64,000 nucleotides of DNA, from positions 2,321,659 to 2,385,658 of the forward strand of contig NC_067283.1 in the NCBI RefSeq assembly GCF_020740795.1, read 5' to 3'. Positions 49,534 to 61,940 of the stretch are shown here, piece by piece. Within the stretch, counting starts at the first letter, position 1; every line of letters starts with the position of its first letter. Source of the DNA: Apus apus. Lineage: Eukaryota > Chordata > Aves > Apodiformes > Apodidae. Both the position numbers and the translations under genes were made by a program. The notes beneath the pieces were generated by a model. That model ran no database searches, had not been told where the DNA came from, and worked only from the letters and a program-made list of their open reading frames with translations.

Positions 49534-52500
49534 TACCTTGGGGAAGAATAAAATTCTGGTTCTGTTTGAATAGTTGCCTTCAGCAGACATTCAGCTCTTC
49601 CCATTTTCCTCAAGGGTAGGAAAGGCAAAAATATCCCTCACTTTTTGCAAGGCACAGATGGATGGAGAGAGGTTTTGAAAGCCTGTCTTGAACCAGAGTG
49701 ATGTAAACCATCTCTGGAGAAAGTGTGGTTTTCCTTAAGTATTAGAAGGGGCAAAGGCAATGAAAGGATGCAGATCTTTCCTCTCCCTTGCTCATCTCCT
49801 CTGAAACAGGAAGGACAAGACCAGGCCCATTAAGTTACAGAAATCATATTCAGTCACTGAGGATCTTTTGAAAGATAACCCAAGAAGATAAAGCAAAAAA
49901 GAAACATTTAGCTGTCATGGCATGGGCACCACCAAACATTCACCCTGCCTCCAGCAGCTGCAGTGTGCTGCACCTCACCTCGGTCATGGAAGGTTTAAAT
50001 TCACATTTCAATATATCCTTGATCATTCTTCAAGATACAAGGTCTTTGGCTGTTCTGCCATGAGCCTGCATGTGTCTGTTATTTTGTGACAAGCACACAG
50101 GGAACTCAGCTTTTTATTCATGCAGAGTAAAATACATGAAAGCTTACAAAAAAACAAAACACCAAAAAACAATAACAACAAAGTAGCACATCTCTCGTAC
50201 TGGAACAAAAAAATGGTTTCTTGTGCAAAGAATTTTACACACAGGCTCACACAAACTTGCAAGCTAAGGTCTTGATAGCACAGAGCTTGAAGAAATGCTG
50301 GTGGTCCTGTTTCTTCTGAGCTTCATAGTCTGTAGAGGGTTCTTTTACATCAGGAAGCTGAGCTACTGTAGTATCAGTGACAAAGCAAAAGCAAATCCAG
50401 CTGTGATAAAATTACAATTTTAAGCATGTTCTTTCTTAAACTTTTGTTTGCTTCCTTGTTTTAATGAAAAGAATGGGCTATGGAGTCATAGGAAAAATAC
50501 ACACATTCTCTGTTTAGTTCACTCAGTTAAAGAAATGTTTGAACTAGGTCTTTACAAAAGCAAAAGAAGTTTTTTCCCCTTCTCTGGTCTGGTAAAGTAC
50601 ACTTTTTATCTCCTCAGCTGAAGATGATTTCCCCATTGAAAATGATTTTGTTCTCATCAAATATATCATTTGTATTCATATAGCAAAGTCAGCCCTTATA
50701 TCCAACAACCCTTGAGCCAGCAGATATGTGGGGAAATGGGGGCCAATATAGAAGGGCAACATTTAGAGGTCCCAAGAGGTTTCCACACTGAATCCAGTCC
50801 TGACACCTTCCCATCTCTGGAGTGAACAGACACCCTACACCTACCCTGGCAAGGGTGATGTGTTAAGGGGGAAAGAAGAAAGTATCAACTGACAGAGGCT
50901 GAAGGCTGGAATTCCCTGGAAGGAATCTCAAAGAAAATCCTTGAGGCTACAACTGCCCCAAAAGCCCCGTGCATTACCCAGGCACTAAACCACCCCCAAA
51001 CTGAGTCCCAGAGGGCACAGAGTTAACTGCTCACTTCCCAGAGCCCTCAGGCAATTTGTCACAAGCTAATAAAAAAAGAATAATAGACCATGGGGGAAAA
51101 TCATAATTAGGCTTATGAAACACATTCTAGGCTTCTGGTTTTGTTTCAAATATCAGTCCCATCAAAGAAGGATTATTTTGTGTTTCTATGATTTCCTGAA
51201 GAAAATTAGGAGGAAATCATAAAAAGCAAAAAAACCACCCACAACTGAAAGGTCCTTATCTTGACATAAAAATATTATTCAGAATGTCTGTAGATTGTTT
51301 TGCTAATTTCCAAAATGGATGATCAAATACTGAGTGATCCTTCTTTGACTGCCAATATTTTTAATAGGCATCTTAGTCAATGTTAGTACAGCTGTCCTTT
51401 CAAATCAACTCTTCTGGTGACTCACACTTGGATTCACAGATTCCCAGAGGTTTTATCTGCTCTCCTAATGCTCTTGGTGGACCCGTTCTCGAATCCCGTC
51501 ACGAGGGAGCAGGAGGTGTCTCCTCATCCAAAACACACAACCCACTGGGCAGTGAAAAGGACACATACAATTAAAAAAAGCAGGAAAGGCAGGGAAGGGG
51601 GGAAGAAAAGGGAAAGAAATAAATTAAAGTTTACCAGTAGGGTCATTTCATGCTCCAACAGATTGACATATTTATATGAAGCTCTTGGAACACCAGACTT
51701 CTGCAGCCACCATCCAGCCTTACTCATGGTGAGTTCCCATCACCTGTTTCCTCTTTGAGTTGACATTTCCAAGGACTTTGGCTTCCTGACATGCAGTTAG
51801 AAAACTGAAAGGCAAGAAAGTCTTCACATTCTGAAGACAACATGGCTCCTTGCAAAGCCCCAGGGAAATGTCAAGGACAACCAGAAAGAAGAGGAAATCA
51901 TGAGACATCATCACTACTGTAAGAAACAACCAATGGATTAATAGTAATTTGATGAATTTTATTTCTCCCTAATTAAACACTTCCCAGGTCAATTTGACTG
52001 AAGATTGAAGGAGATTCAATAGTGTGGTTGTGGAAGGAAGGAAGAAAACATTCCCCTCTAGAAGCTCATTCTTCAGGTGGAGAAGTGTTTTGTGGCCCAA
52101 ACAGGAGAAAGGTTTTGTATAGATGTCTGTAGCTCTGTTACTGCCCAGATTGCTCTTGGTCCTCTTGAAAAAAAAAAAAAATTAAAAAAAATTAAAAATA
52201 TGGAGAAGTCTCTGTGCTGAATACTTCAATTATTAAGCCTCCAGTAGCTTGAAATATCTCCAAACCTATTAAACCCTGAAACCAAAATAAACATTTTGTC
52301 CTCCCTTCATGGAAGCATAAAGAATGTCTGAAGTCAACTCATCCACTTGCCTGCCAATACCAAATTGCCCTCAAGAACATATTCTCCAGGGCTGTGTCAA
52401 ATCAGCTTTAGCATTCCTCAAGCAACAAGGGGTTCTACCATGTTCCTGGAAAGTCTACTTCACAATCTGTTCCCGTGTCCTTTTTAAAAAGGACCATAAA

Positions 52501-54470
52501 GTGCCTGTTACCTGCAAGCACCATAGCTGGAGAGGAATCAAATTTTCCATTCTGTGCTAAATCCCATGCTTTCAAGTATCATTCCAGTCTGGATTCAAAG
52601 GAAAGCAAAATATTTTCAAAATTTCCTACTAGATGCAACTCTGAGAGAAAAGGACACTTGCAGTTGACAAAAAATACTCGTGCCATTAAAGTTCTGGACT
52701 GAATTTGAGGTTTATTGCTTCTATAAAAACACTACAGCACCTGAAATAGAAAATAAAAATCAAAACACATTTTGAAACTGAAACCCAAAACTTCTTTTTT
52801 AATGAAAGTTCATCAGAATTAACATTTGCAAACCACGTCAGTTTTATCAAATTGGCTTTTTCCACCAGGAAAACATTCTTTCAGAAAAGTTCCCATTGGC
52901 TCTCAGACAGGTCTTTGCAATATCAAGGTCAGAAAGAGCACTTTTTGTTTCTGCTCTCCAAGAATTTAAACAGCCCAACTATTCCTTTCCCAGAAGATCC
53001 ATTTCACAGAAAATTATCACAGTGCAATTGAAAGATTCCCTTTAAATGGAAGGAATTTAAGTATTTTAACCAGTACATTCAGGAGCAGTACAGGACCTAT
53101 GGCCAAATTCTACCAGTGTTTAGATAGAGCCAATTCTTTTAATTTTCTCAGAATTTTAATTCTGATACCCCTTATTTTGTAAAGATGTTTATCCAGTTAA
53201 GAACTTCAATGTTCCTTAAATTAAAGAAAGCATTGACATACATCTTGAGCTACTCCAGAACTTAAAATTAAGTCTAGGCTTGATGTGGACTGTCAAATAG
53301 TTGAGAAAGGGGCTGGGGGGAAACCAACAAAACCCAAAACCAACAACAACAACAAGAAAACCCTACAAAATCCAAAAGAAGGAATCTTTCCCATTCAACA
53401 CTGGCAGGAGTGACATCAGATCCTGGTTACCAATGCAGGGCATCTTTCATCCCTCTGCTCTTGAGATCTTATTAACATTTACATGACATAAAAACCTATC
53501 CCCTCTGCCAAAACTCAATTCATGCAACCTTCCATCCACTCCCATTTAAAACTTTATAGCATACCCTTCTCCCCCAAAGCTCCCCAAATTTGATTAATAA
53601 TTATTTGCAGAGGGAAGCTGCTTGCACTGTCAGCCAGTTAGTATTGATTGAGAACCACTCTGAGAGCAGAGACTGGGTGGCTCCAGCACTAGGAAGTGCC
53701 AACAAAAATAAAGCTGGTATTAGTGGTCCTCAGCTTCTTTGCTGGGGCTGAGAAAAAGGCAGTATTGTGGGCTGGAAAACTGCTCACCAAGATGTCAGTC
53801 TCTGCCAGTTACCTAACAACAATAATAAGCACTGGGTAAATAGGTGGGATACTCACAAGGGCAACCAAAAGAAGGAATGAAACATGAATAAAGGAGAAGA
53901 AGGAGAGGGGGAAAAAGGAAGGCATTAAACTTTCCAGCATTCTCAGAGAACAAGGTTTTATCATCAGTTGGGGGAAAAACAGATTTACTAAACACAGTGA
54001 CCTCACTTGTTTGCATAACATTCAGTAACGTGTATTTTATTACCTCTGCTACCTCCATGGTAGCTTGCAAAGCCTTTCCAGCAGCCCTGTGAAGGATGCC
54101 GAGCATATGGAAAAGAAATAAACCAGCCTGAGGAAGGAATGGCACATTTGGGTGAAAGAAAAAATACAGGCTACAAACACACTGGTTGGGGGTAAGCAAA
54201 AGTGAGTGAACATGGGGAGAAAACGTTTCTCTCCTTGTCCAAGTATCCGCTCACCAGTGAGGGTCATTTAAATGGGTGATGGTGAGGTGAAGTGACCTCC
54301 CTTCTCCTCGCTTGCGGTGAATGCACCATGGATGTGTTGGGCATTGAAAGATGGAGGAGATGTTAACAGTGAGATACCTGGGATCAGGCTGCAGAGTGAG
54401 AAGGTCCCATCTAGAGAAGTTCCTCTGAGCAATCAGCCTCTGTCAGCAGCACAACTTCTGCTCCAGGCCC
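49534..54470. other. Unique non-coding sequence
   Basis: About 4.9 kb with no recognised gene. A-rich patches lie at about 50150-50180 and 52168-52198 (including a 14-nt A run). Open frames at 51417-51758 (+, 113 codons) and 53813-54199 (-, 128 codons) have no recognisable domain. Confidence 0.56.
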
Positions 54471-54519
54471 TGGGGAGACCTCATAGTGGCCTTCCAGTAC
54501 CTGAAGGGGCTACAGGAGA
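54471..54519 (+). mobile_element. Small CR1 fragment
   Basis: Only about 50 bp: TGGGGAGACCTCATAGTGGC, CTTCCAGTACCTGAAGGGGC and TACAGGA. This block normally follows the ORF2 stop region in CR1 and recurs in the copies at 5842 and 40422. Nothing CR1-like follows, so it is an internal remnant that has lost its 3' end, or a chance-shortened deletion relic. Confidence 0.85.
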
Positions 54520-57260
54520 CCTGTCCATGAACCACTTCTCCATCAGCTGATGAACCTGCCACTCTTTCACCCAGACAGGAACTGAGGTTTGCCTGGGCAT
54601 AACATGCACAAGAGAGGCTCCTTGAATGATCTCCAATTCCTGACTTTCCCTCAGCCATGCTTGCTCATACTTTCTAACACTTGGTCTGTCCCAGGACCCC
54701 ATCTTTCCTTTGCCTTTCCCTTTATTATCTCATTCTCTGACTTCCTGAAGTTTATTTTAACATGAGAGTCATCCTCCTGCCCTGAACCTCAGTTTGGTTT
54801 CACCTTCCATTTCTCCAGCTCTTGACTATGAATGGCTTTTGAGCACAGCACTACAGTCCTAGCTCCAGATGGTAGTCCAGCCTGCTGAGCTGCTTGCCCT
54901 CATCCACCCAATGAACTCCTAACAGCACATACAAGCAATGGACCACCTTCTGAACCTGCTGCAGGTGAATTTGGTCCTTGTTGGGCCCCAAATCATCACA
55001 TGACAGTAGATGTGACTCTCATGGAATGAGCCCTGTTCAGAGGCAGTAGGTATTAACACTGGTACAGTATTCAACTGCCTTTCAGCTTACAGCCCATTAC
55101 CATATGACCTCCCCAGCATGTTGGGAGGGATGTGGGTAGAAGGTCCATGAGACTGGCTTGAACCCAGCCTTGTTTCCAGCAAGCCTGGGTGGGCAGTCTC
55201 AAGCTGCAAGGTGACTGCAGGCAGGAGAGAGGAGCTAACCTTGATACCGTGCATGGGATAAACAACAGCAACAGTGTTGCATTAGCTCTTCCTCCCAGGC
55301 AACAGTTCAAGGAATGGACCCGTCATGGCAAGGAATGGTTGCAACGGCCAGATTTACCTCTCAGCAGGAGTTCATTCTTTGAAAAGAAACCACACCCGAT
55401 TCCCCTTTCTTTGGTATTTGGGAGAAAATTTTTTCACTAAGAAAGACATCAGCTTCCTGGGCTGGGAGGGTGGGAAAAAACAGCCAAACGAAAATTCCTC
55501 TTTTCAGGTAACCACAGGGGCTGTGCAACCATCTCAGGGTGTCATCAGCTGGCCCGTTCCAAGGAGCTCTCTCCCGGCTCCACCTGGTGGCAAAAGGGAC
55601 GTTTGGGCTACTGCTGTGGGCATCGGTCTGGGCTCCCAGGGGGATTCCTGCTGCTGGCATTTTGCAGAAGCTTCCCCCCATTCTGCATGGCATTGGCTTA
55701 TGTCTCTCATGAGGTGGGACCAGCCCTTCACTGCATAGGAAGGTGAACTTGGCCTCCTGCAGGCTTGCATGGCAAATGTGGTGTGGTGGGGAAATCACTG
55801 CTGGCAGGAAGGTACTCAGCAAGGAGGCAAAGGGAGCCTGGGCCTGGCAGGCAGGTGTAGCTCACTGCTCTTTGCAGTATTTGTCTTGGGGCTGAATCAC
55901 TTCTGACTGCCAAAAATCACAAAAGACCACCAGGAGTCTTCTGAGTTTGGTTAAAGCAGTGGTATCTTCTACCCTGTCATTTAGGAGGTTCAAGGCTGAA
56001 CTTAACTGCCCAAACACAGGTATCTCATATCCTTTGAGATGTCTTGAAATGTCTCACCTGTCCTGCTTTCCTTCTCACGCCAAGGAGTGGCAGTTGCACC
56101 CATGTTGATGAAGGTATCTTAAGCTCCACCAGCACGGTGACATGACCATAAAGATAAGGAGTTGAAAAAGGTAAAGATACATACACAGACATACAGACAC
56201 CCCCAGGAGGACTGTGCTAGTCCAGGACCCTTCAAATGTTAATCAAGATAGCTCTAGGATCTGCTCACCTCCTGGTCCAAAATACAGCTCAGGGTAGACC
56301 TTATCACAGATTTCTCCAGCTACAACAATCACAACAGCAACACCCTTGTCTGCTTTGGTTTTTACTATTTTGCCTTCTGAAAGAAGGAAAGAAAAATAGG
56401 ACAAAAAAAGAGGACAAAAAAAAAGAAGAAAAAAAAAAAAAAGAGAAAGAGAGAGAGAGAGAAAGAAACCAATAAGAAGGGAAGAAGAAAGCAAAGAAAA
56501 TCCCAGTAATTCCAGACCAAATGCAGAACATCCCTCCCCTAAAAACAGGAATTAATTACAACTCATTTTCTAATATTAGAAATTTGGTATTTTAAAACAT
56601 ATAACATATTTCCAGAAAAAAACAGAGAAAAAAAAGAACAATGAAAAAAACCTCCATTTTTTCCCCATACATAGTAAATATCTCATTTCTAGACATCAAA
56701 TATTATCAAAAATCATGAACTGGCAAGAAGTCGTGGGACTGCCTCATGGCTAATAAAGATGCTACAGATCTAAGCATGTAACACTGTAACTTCTACCATA
56801 AAGCTGATTGCAAAGACTGTTATTTATGATTGCTGAAAATACCTTGGGAAGGCTGTGTGCATTCTTTGGGGATCTTCCCTCAGCTCACAAGTCACAGGCC
56901 TGGTTTATCCATGCCAGGAGCTGAGGTCACTGGTATGAGAAACATCAGAGTATGAGAAGTGAGGCCTTTGTAGGAAGTTATAGAAGCTTTACAGGGCTAA
57001 CCAGGCTCAGAAATGATGAAGCTGTATAGGGACAATACAGCACAAGGAAGCGGGGGGGTGGAGAGGGGAGGCAAAGCCATGATGCCAACTCTTCCTGAAA
57101 GACTGTACCCCACTGGAATCTTACTTATTCCATAAACTGGCTGAGTATATATTAGGCTACAACCACACGGAGACCAGCAAGCAGATGTCCTAATCTAACC
57201 TCCACCCATCAGGATTCACAGGGCAGTTTGTTGCAGCTCAGTGTCCTCCACCCACTTGGA
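54520..57260. other. Unique non-coding sequence with a purine-rich patch
   Basis: About 2.7 kb. A slightly GC-richer area at 55140-55860 carries overlapping open frames on both strands (55325-55738, 137 codons +; 55361-55822, 153 codons -). Neither gives a recognised domain, and their mutual overlap argues against both. The purine-rich tract at 56383-56495 is listed separately. Confidence 0.55.
56383..56495. repeat. A/G-rich low-complexity tract with (GA)n core
   Basis: Almost all A and G over about 110 bp, with A runs of 7-14 and a short (GA)n core near 56442-56462. Occasional C and T interrupt it. The frames over it (KEGKKN-type and FFFFLL-type) are composition artefacts. Confidence 0.85.
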
Positions 57261-57327
57261 CAAGGTTATGGTTGGACTTGATGACCTTCAAGGTCCCTTC
57301 CAACCAGGATGATTCTATGATTCTATG
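57261..57327 (+). mobile_element. Very short CR1 3' terminus
   Basis: About 67 bp: CAAGGTTATGGTTGGACTTG, ATGACCTTCAAGGTCCCTTC and CAACCAGGATGATTCTATG, with a second octamer. The last bases of CR1 in sense orientation, truncated just upstream of the final conserved block. The TTGGACTTGATGA wording resembles the 36345 subfamily. Confidence 0.9.
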
Positions 57328-58224
57328 GAAAACAAGACAGCAGATCAGCCTTGATGCTTGGGACATTTTGCCAGTCTGAAAAATTAAACATGACACCAAA
57401 TCAGGTAAAGAACACCCACTAGTGTCTCAAATGTCTTCCTTATGCCTTTTTTTCCTTATTATTCTTTTTTACAGCTGTGTCCAATACTTCAGTTTAAGTG
57501 CTACTTTGTTTGAAGCAACTAACCTTTTTTTTTTTTTAACTTTAATCCTTACAAAAACAGTTAAATCTCAGACATGCAGGGTCTGTTGTTCTTCTGCTTG
57601 AATCATTAAGTTGGGTCACCTGGTAGACTCGTGCAGTAGATGTTGGGGGACTGGCTGGGGCTGGTGGTCCCTCTAGTTTATATCTCAGGGACAAAACACC
57701 TTTGTTTTCTATTTCCTCAGCCCTCCTAGCAGCCTGCCCTGTTCTCTTGGGACATCACTCACAGAGAGCCTGTCCTTGCTTTAACAAGCATAATCCCTTG
57801 AGGGATTCTTCTGTGCAAATGAGGGGGAGATATGAGTGATAATTTATTAAGAGTGCCCCTGCAATTAGCACCTTGGAAAATAACTCTGCCTGGGGAAGCT
57901 GAGAAGGCCATAAATGAAAGCATATCCAGGACAGAAGTGTCATTCTGATGTTAAGTCTAAATTCTTATTTAAGCCAGTGGGAGCTGGAGGTAGTAGAAGA
58001 CAGAGATAGCAGAGCCTGGAGATGGGGACATGGTCCCAGGCAACCAGAGCTTTGAAACTCTTCCACCTTTGTTTTAGCTGATGTAATATCAAACTTCTTA
58101 AAGCATAAGCCTAGAGTGCACTTAGCAAACTGGGGTTACTATCAGAGACTTTGGGTAGTTCATCATTAAAAGAAAGGTGGAGAATGGACTGAAACACAGA
58201 ATCTGGACTTGACTTTTAATATTT

Positions 58225-58250
58225 ATAACTGATATCTTAATATCAGTTAT
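58225..58250. repeat. Perfect inverted repeat, 11-bp arms and 4-nt loop
   Basis: Left arm ATAACTGATAT (58225-58235), loop CTTA, right arm ATATCAGTTAT (58240-58250). All eleven pairs match. The next outward pair (T and G) does not. Could form a hairpin in DNA or RNA; no longer precursor-like stem is evident. Confidence 0.93.
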
Positions 58251-60686
58251 GTGGATGTGGGATTTCACAATCTGATCAGAACCAATTACAGTCTTTCTGT
58301 TGTCTCCTGAAAGTTTTATATCAGTCCTGGTTTTGGTAATCTTGCAGTGAGTGCTGACAGACATTAAATTTATATGATATGAGGATGTAAATACATGAGC
58401 CTAAACACAGGCACATCAATAACTCAAGGCATGAACAGTCAGTGGAGAAAGAGGCACATGAAAAGCACCACTTACCCTCTGTGTTATTCTCCAGATGTGA
58501 TTTACCCCTCCATTAACTCCAGGTGGAATTTTCTCTACCTGCATTCCTTATATAGGTACTTCAAATAATTAAGGGAAGCTGTGGCTGTTCAGCCCTTGAG
58601 CATGTTGATTGAAGCAGAAGAAGGCTTCACAGGGCCTAGAAACAGTGATAAGCACTCAAATTAATTGACTCTCTTTCCAATTCTTTTGGCATGAGGTTTA
58701 TTTCAAGGTCTGCTTTTGTCTTATCCAAAAAGTGATGACTTTTGTGAGGTCCAGTTGTAGTTTCTCACCATTACAGAAATCAGTTCATGGTATCTGGAAA
58801 CTGATGTGCTGGAGCAGCTGTGATGTTCTTGTTTCTTGCTTTAGTCCTGCCAAGCAGGAAGGCCAGTCCTTCCTGAGATGTGGTTTCCCTACAAGCAGGA
58901 TGAAAGGACTGACCAAAAAATACTCCAGGCTTAGTGTGTAAAGATTGTTTGTAGAGCACTTGAATTTCTGCATCTATTTTAGCAGATTTAAAGAGTGTCA
59001 AGGAACATTCCTGAGCACTGGAGCTTGGTTGAATATATTTTTAAAATATTAGAAAATCCCTAGTGTGCTTTTGGTTCAGGTAAAAGGGCACTCCCAAGCA
59101 ATTCCTGGCCATGGTTCAAGAATTATTATGGGCCAAGGGTCATTCCCAGGAGACATTTTGCATAGATTCACCTTGTTCTAGAAGGCAAGAGTATTTAATA
59201 GGTTGGATGTGGCCTGGTTTACCCCAGGTGGCATCAGAATGATTAATAAATTAGTGGAGATGTAGCCTGAAAGTCTAATCCACTCCCTATACTGACACTG
59301 TGTCACTTGGAAGCAGTGGCAAAGATGACCTGGGAGAGGATATAGAAAGTGAAATGGTTTCTCTTCCATTTGACTGGTTGCATCTCCTCTCACTATCTCT
59401 GTATCCCAGGCTCTGAGGGAAATGCCCCATTGTGCCTTTGACAGCAGCTGTACCCTCTATTAGCCTGGCTACAGCCCACCAGTACTGTAGCCAACAGCAC
59501 ACAAAGGAGTCATGTTTAATGCCATCTCCAGCAAGCTTTGATTCTCACTGTGAGACTGGTAATTGGTAGAAGGGGTGGAGATGGCTTCTAGTATAAGCCT
59601 GGAGAGCCAGTCTTGAAGCAAATCCATAGGGAAACACAGGAATGATGCTGCTATCCCATCTGCTTTCCATGGCAGAAAGGCAGGACACGAACACTGAAGT
59701 GTAACATGATTTGTGTCTCTTCCCTGGCCATCTCTGGTACCCCCACATCTCATATAGTGTTGAGGGCACTTACACTACCTGATTCCAGGCCCAGTTCTCA
59801 AAATGACCAAGGTAAGAATTTGGGCAAGTCACATCTCCTTTCCAGACCTTTTTAATGTAACTCCGATTCTGTACTCCTATTTAGACTGAAAGAGAGTTGA
59901 CATCACATCTGTCTCTTCCATAACTCAGTTAGGACCTCTACAATGAGGTGTTCAAAAGCTACTACACAGCTAGAGCTATGGTAATGGTGATGATGATTCC
60001 ATATCTGGAACCTGACTCTCCCATCTCATCTCTTGGTGATTAATTTTTTATTTTTGTCCAACTAGCAATCAGATGTTTATCTTTCATGCCTGTTTAAGAG
60101 GGAGCTCTGTATAAAAATTGTCCACTTGTTGTATTTTCTTCCTCCTCCTCTTTCTGTTTGTTTGTTTTTGTTGTTTGTTGGGGTTTTTTCCCCACAAATT
60201 GACATTCTCTTCTACATCAGTCTGTGCTCAGGCATTGGTTTCCTAGCCGAATGACACACACAGGTCCACAAAAAAAGACATTCCTCAGAAATGTAGTTAG
60301 AAACTTATAAGAGGTTCAGTTCAGTCCTTTCTAAGCTAAAGTCATCTCTATTTTCTACTGGATTTTATTTAGCTCCCATGCTCCCCTGCTGCTCAGCACA
60401 TCCACAGAGGCTGAAACCACCTTCTTGCAAAGATCCAGCAGTGGCCCTAAGGAAAGCGATGGGGAAGAAGGGGGAAAGAAACCTATTTTCATTTTCTGGA
60501 GGTGAAATCTCTCGTTTGATACCTTTTTTTTCTTTTTCTTTTTTTTCAATCCCAGATTCTTACAATACACATTCTAGCTTCACCCACTTCCCCTGTGGGA
60601 ACAGCTGTCAAAACTGCTGCTCCATCCTAGGCTACTGTGGCTTTACGACTCACATTAGCAGCTCTTTAAGGGTCTGGCCAGGCTGG

Positions 60687-60720
60687 CTGTGAGGTTTCAA
60701 GCCTGTGAGGTTTCAAGCCT
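60687..60720. repeat. 16-bp direct tandem duplication
   Basis: Two identical copies of CTGTGAGGTTTCAAGC at 60687-60702 and 60703-60718. Two units only. Confidence 0.93.
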
Positions 60721-60873
60721 GGGATTTCTCATTACCCAACTGCCAGGAAGTGTAATGCAAGGTCAGTTGGTAAGCTGAGGAAGGCAGGGAGACATGCTGC
60801 AGAGTCTGATGGGAGGTGTATCAGATGTAACACCATGGATCCCCATCTCCAATCCTATCATCTCCAGTCATCC

Positions 60874-61381
60874 ACTCTACTTCTTACGGCTCTGGAGTAC
60901 CCAGCACAAAAAAGACATGGAGCTGTTGGAGCAAGTCCAGAGGCAGCCACAAAAGTGATCAGAGGGCTGGAGCACAAGGCTGAGATAGCTGGGATTGTTC
61001 AGTCTGAAGAGGATAAGGCTCCAGACCTTATTGAGGCCTTTCATTACTTCAAGAGGCCTACAAAAAACATGAGGACAAACTTTGTAGCAGGGTCTGTTGT
61101 GCTGGGACAAGGGTTGATGGCTTTAAACTAAGAGAGGGGAGATTTAGAGTAGATATTCTGAAGAAACTTTTTACAGTGAGGGTGGTGAGACACTGGCCCA
61201 GGTTGTCCAGAGAGGTGGTAGAAGCCCCATCTCTGGAAACTCTGAAGATGAGTTCAGATAGGGTTCTGAGTAACCTGATGCAGTTGATGATGTCCCTGCT
61301 CATTGCAGGGGGGTAGGTCTAGGTGAGGTTTAAGGGCCCTTTCCAACCCGAACCAGTCTACGATTCTATAATTCTATGATT
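60874..61381 (+). mobile_element. CR1 LINE, 5'-truncated copy of about 510 bp
   Basis: Sense CR1 starting in the ORF2 C-terminal region (CTCTACTTCTTACGGCTCTG) with AAAGACATGGAGCTGTTGGA, GTGATCAGAGGGCTGGAGCA, GTGGTGAGACACTGGCCCAG and GATGTCCCTGCTCATTGCAG, ending CGATTCTATAATTCTATG. The signature GAGTAACCTGATGCAGTTGA groups it with 16219-16842. Relative to longer copies there is a small deletion at the left end, between the Ser/Leu-coding part and CTCTGGAGTAC. The - strand frames at 60877-61110 and 61058-61303 are shadows. Confidence 0.95.
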
Positions 61382-61752
61382 CATTCTTCTTGCTTAAAAC
61401 TACCCAGACCAATCATCAACCAAAGTATCTGTCTGGTTCCTCAGAACTTTGAGCTGATAATTCTCATCACAAGAAGGGACAAAGCAAAACAAAAGCAGAA
61501 GGTGTGTTGGTTCTGCAGGGCTCTCACTGATTTAGTAAACATTTCCTTGGGTGGATGCTGCAGACAATAAGCTGTGGGGAGTGTGATAGTGTGATACAAT
61601 ACCAACATCAGCATGAGACTGGATAATGAGACCAGCATCTCTGAGGATGGACAGTGTTGATTCTGTTTAAATTACTGAGAAGGCATCTCTTAAAGGATTG
61701 GTTAAAGGCCTGGAATGTTATAGCTGCACTGCAGTGGTAAATCAGATCAGAA
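61382..61752. other. Spacer between tail-to-tail CR1 copies
   Basis: About 370 bp of ordinary sequence between the 3' end of a + strand CR1 and the 3' end of a - strand CR1. No feature recognised. Confidence 0.6.
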
Positions 61753-61940
61753 ACACAGAATCACAGAATGTCAGGGGTTCGAAGGGACTTTTGAAGATCA
61801 CCGAGTCCAACCCCCCTGCCAGAGCAGGACCAAAAACTAGGGCAGATCACTCAGAAAGGCATCCAGACAGGTCTTGAAAGTCTCCAATGAAGGAGACTCC
61901 ACATCCTCTCTGAGGAGCCTGATTCAGTACTCTCTAACCT
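61753..61940 (-). mobile_element. CR1 LINE, antisense 3' end
   Basis: Begins CACAGAATCACAGAATGTCA, then GGGTTCGAAGGGACTTTTGA, AACCCCCCTGCCAGAGCAGG and GGCATCCAGACAGGTCTTGA, ending near CTGATTCAGTACTCTCTAAC. Reverse complement of a CR1 3' UTR, so the element is on the - strand. The AGAGCAGGACC / GGCATCCAGA signature groups it with 7150-7520. The 163-codon - frame at 61851-62342 ends inside it. Confidence 0.94.

Larger units (their letters stand above)
57328..60873. other. Unique non-coding sequence with one perfect hairpin
   Basis: About 3.5 kb with no recognised gene. It includes a 13-nt T run (57525-57537), a perfect inverted repeat (58225-58250), pyrimidine-rich patches at 60138-60195 and 60532-60547 and a 16-bp direct duplication (60687-60720). 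Open frames up to 104 codons are unrecognised. Confidence 0.56.

Noticed and set aside
51480..51512. CGAATCCCG-like word resembling a tRNA T-arm
   Set aside because: The flanking bases do not form a proper T-stem, there is no matching acceptor stem, D-arm or anticodon arm upstream, and no internal promoter A box could be placed.
54471..54519. Considered as part of a gene because it lies in an open frame at 54317-54550
   Set aside because: The block matches the CR1 segment seen at 5842-6405 and 40422-40763, so the frame is part repeat-derived and has no independent support.
55325..55822. Overlapping 137-codon (+) and 153-codon (-) open frames
   Set aside because: Mutually overlapping frames in a slightly GC-richer patch, neither with a recognisable domain. 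Chance is the simpler reading.
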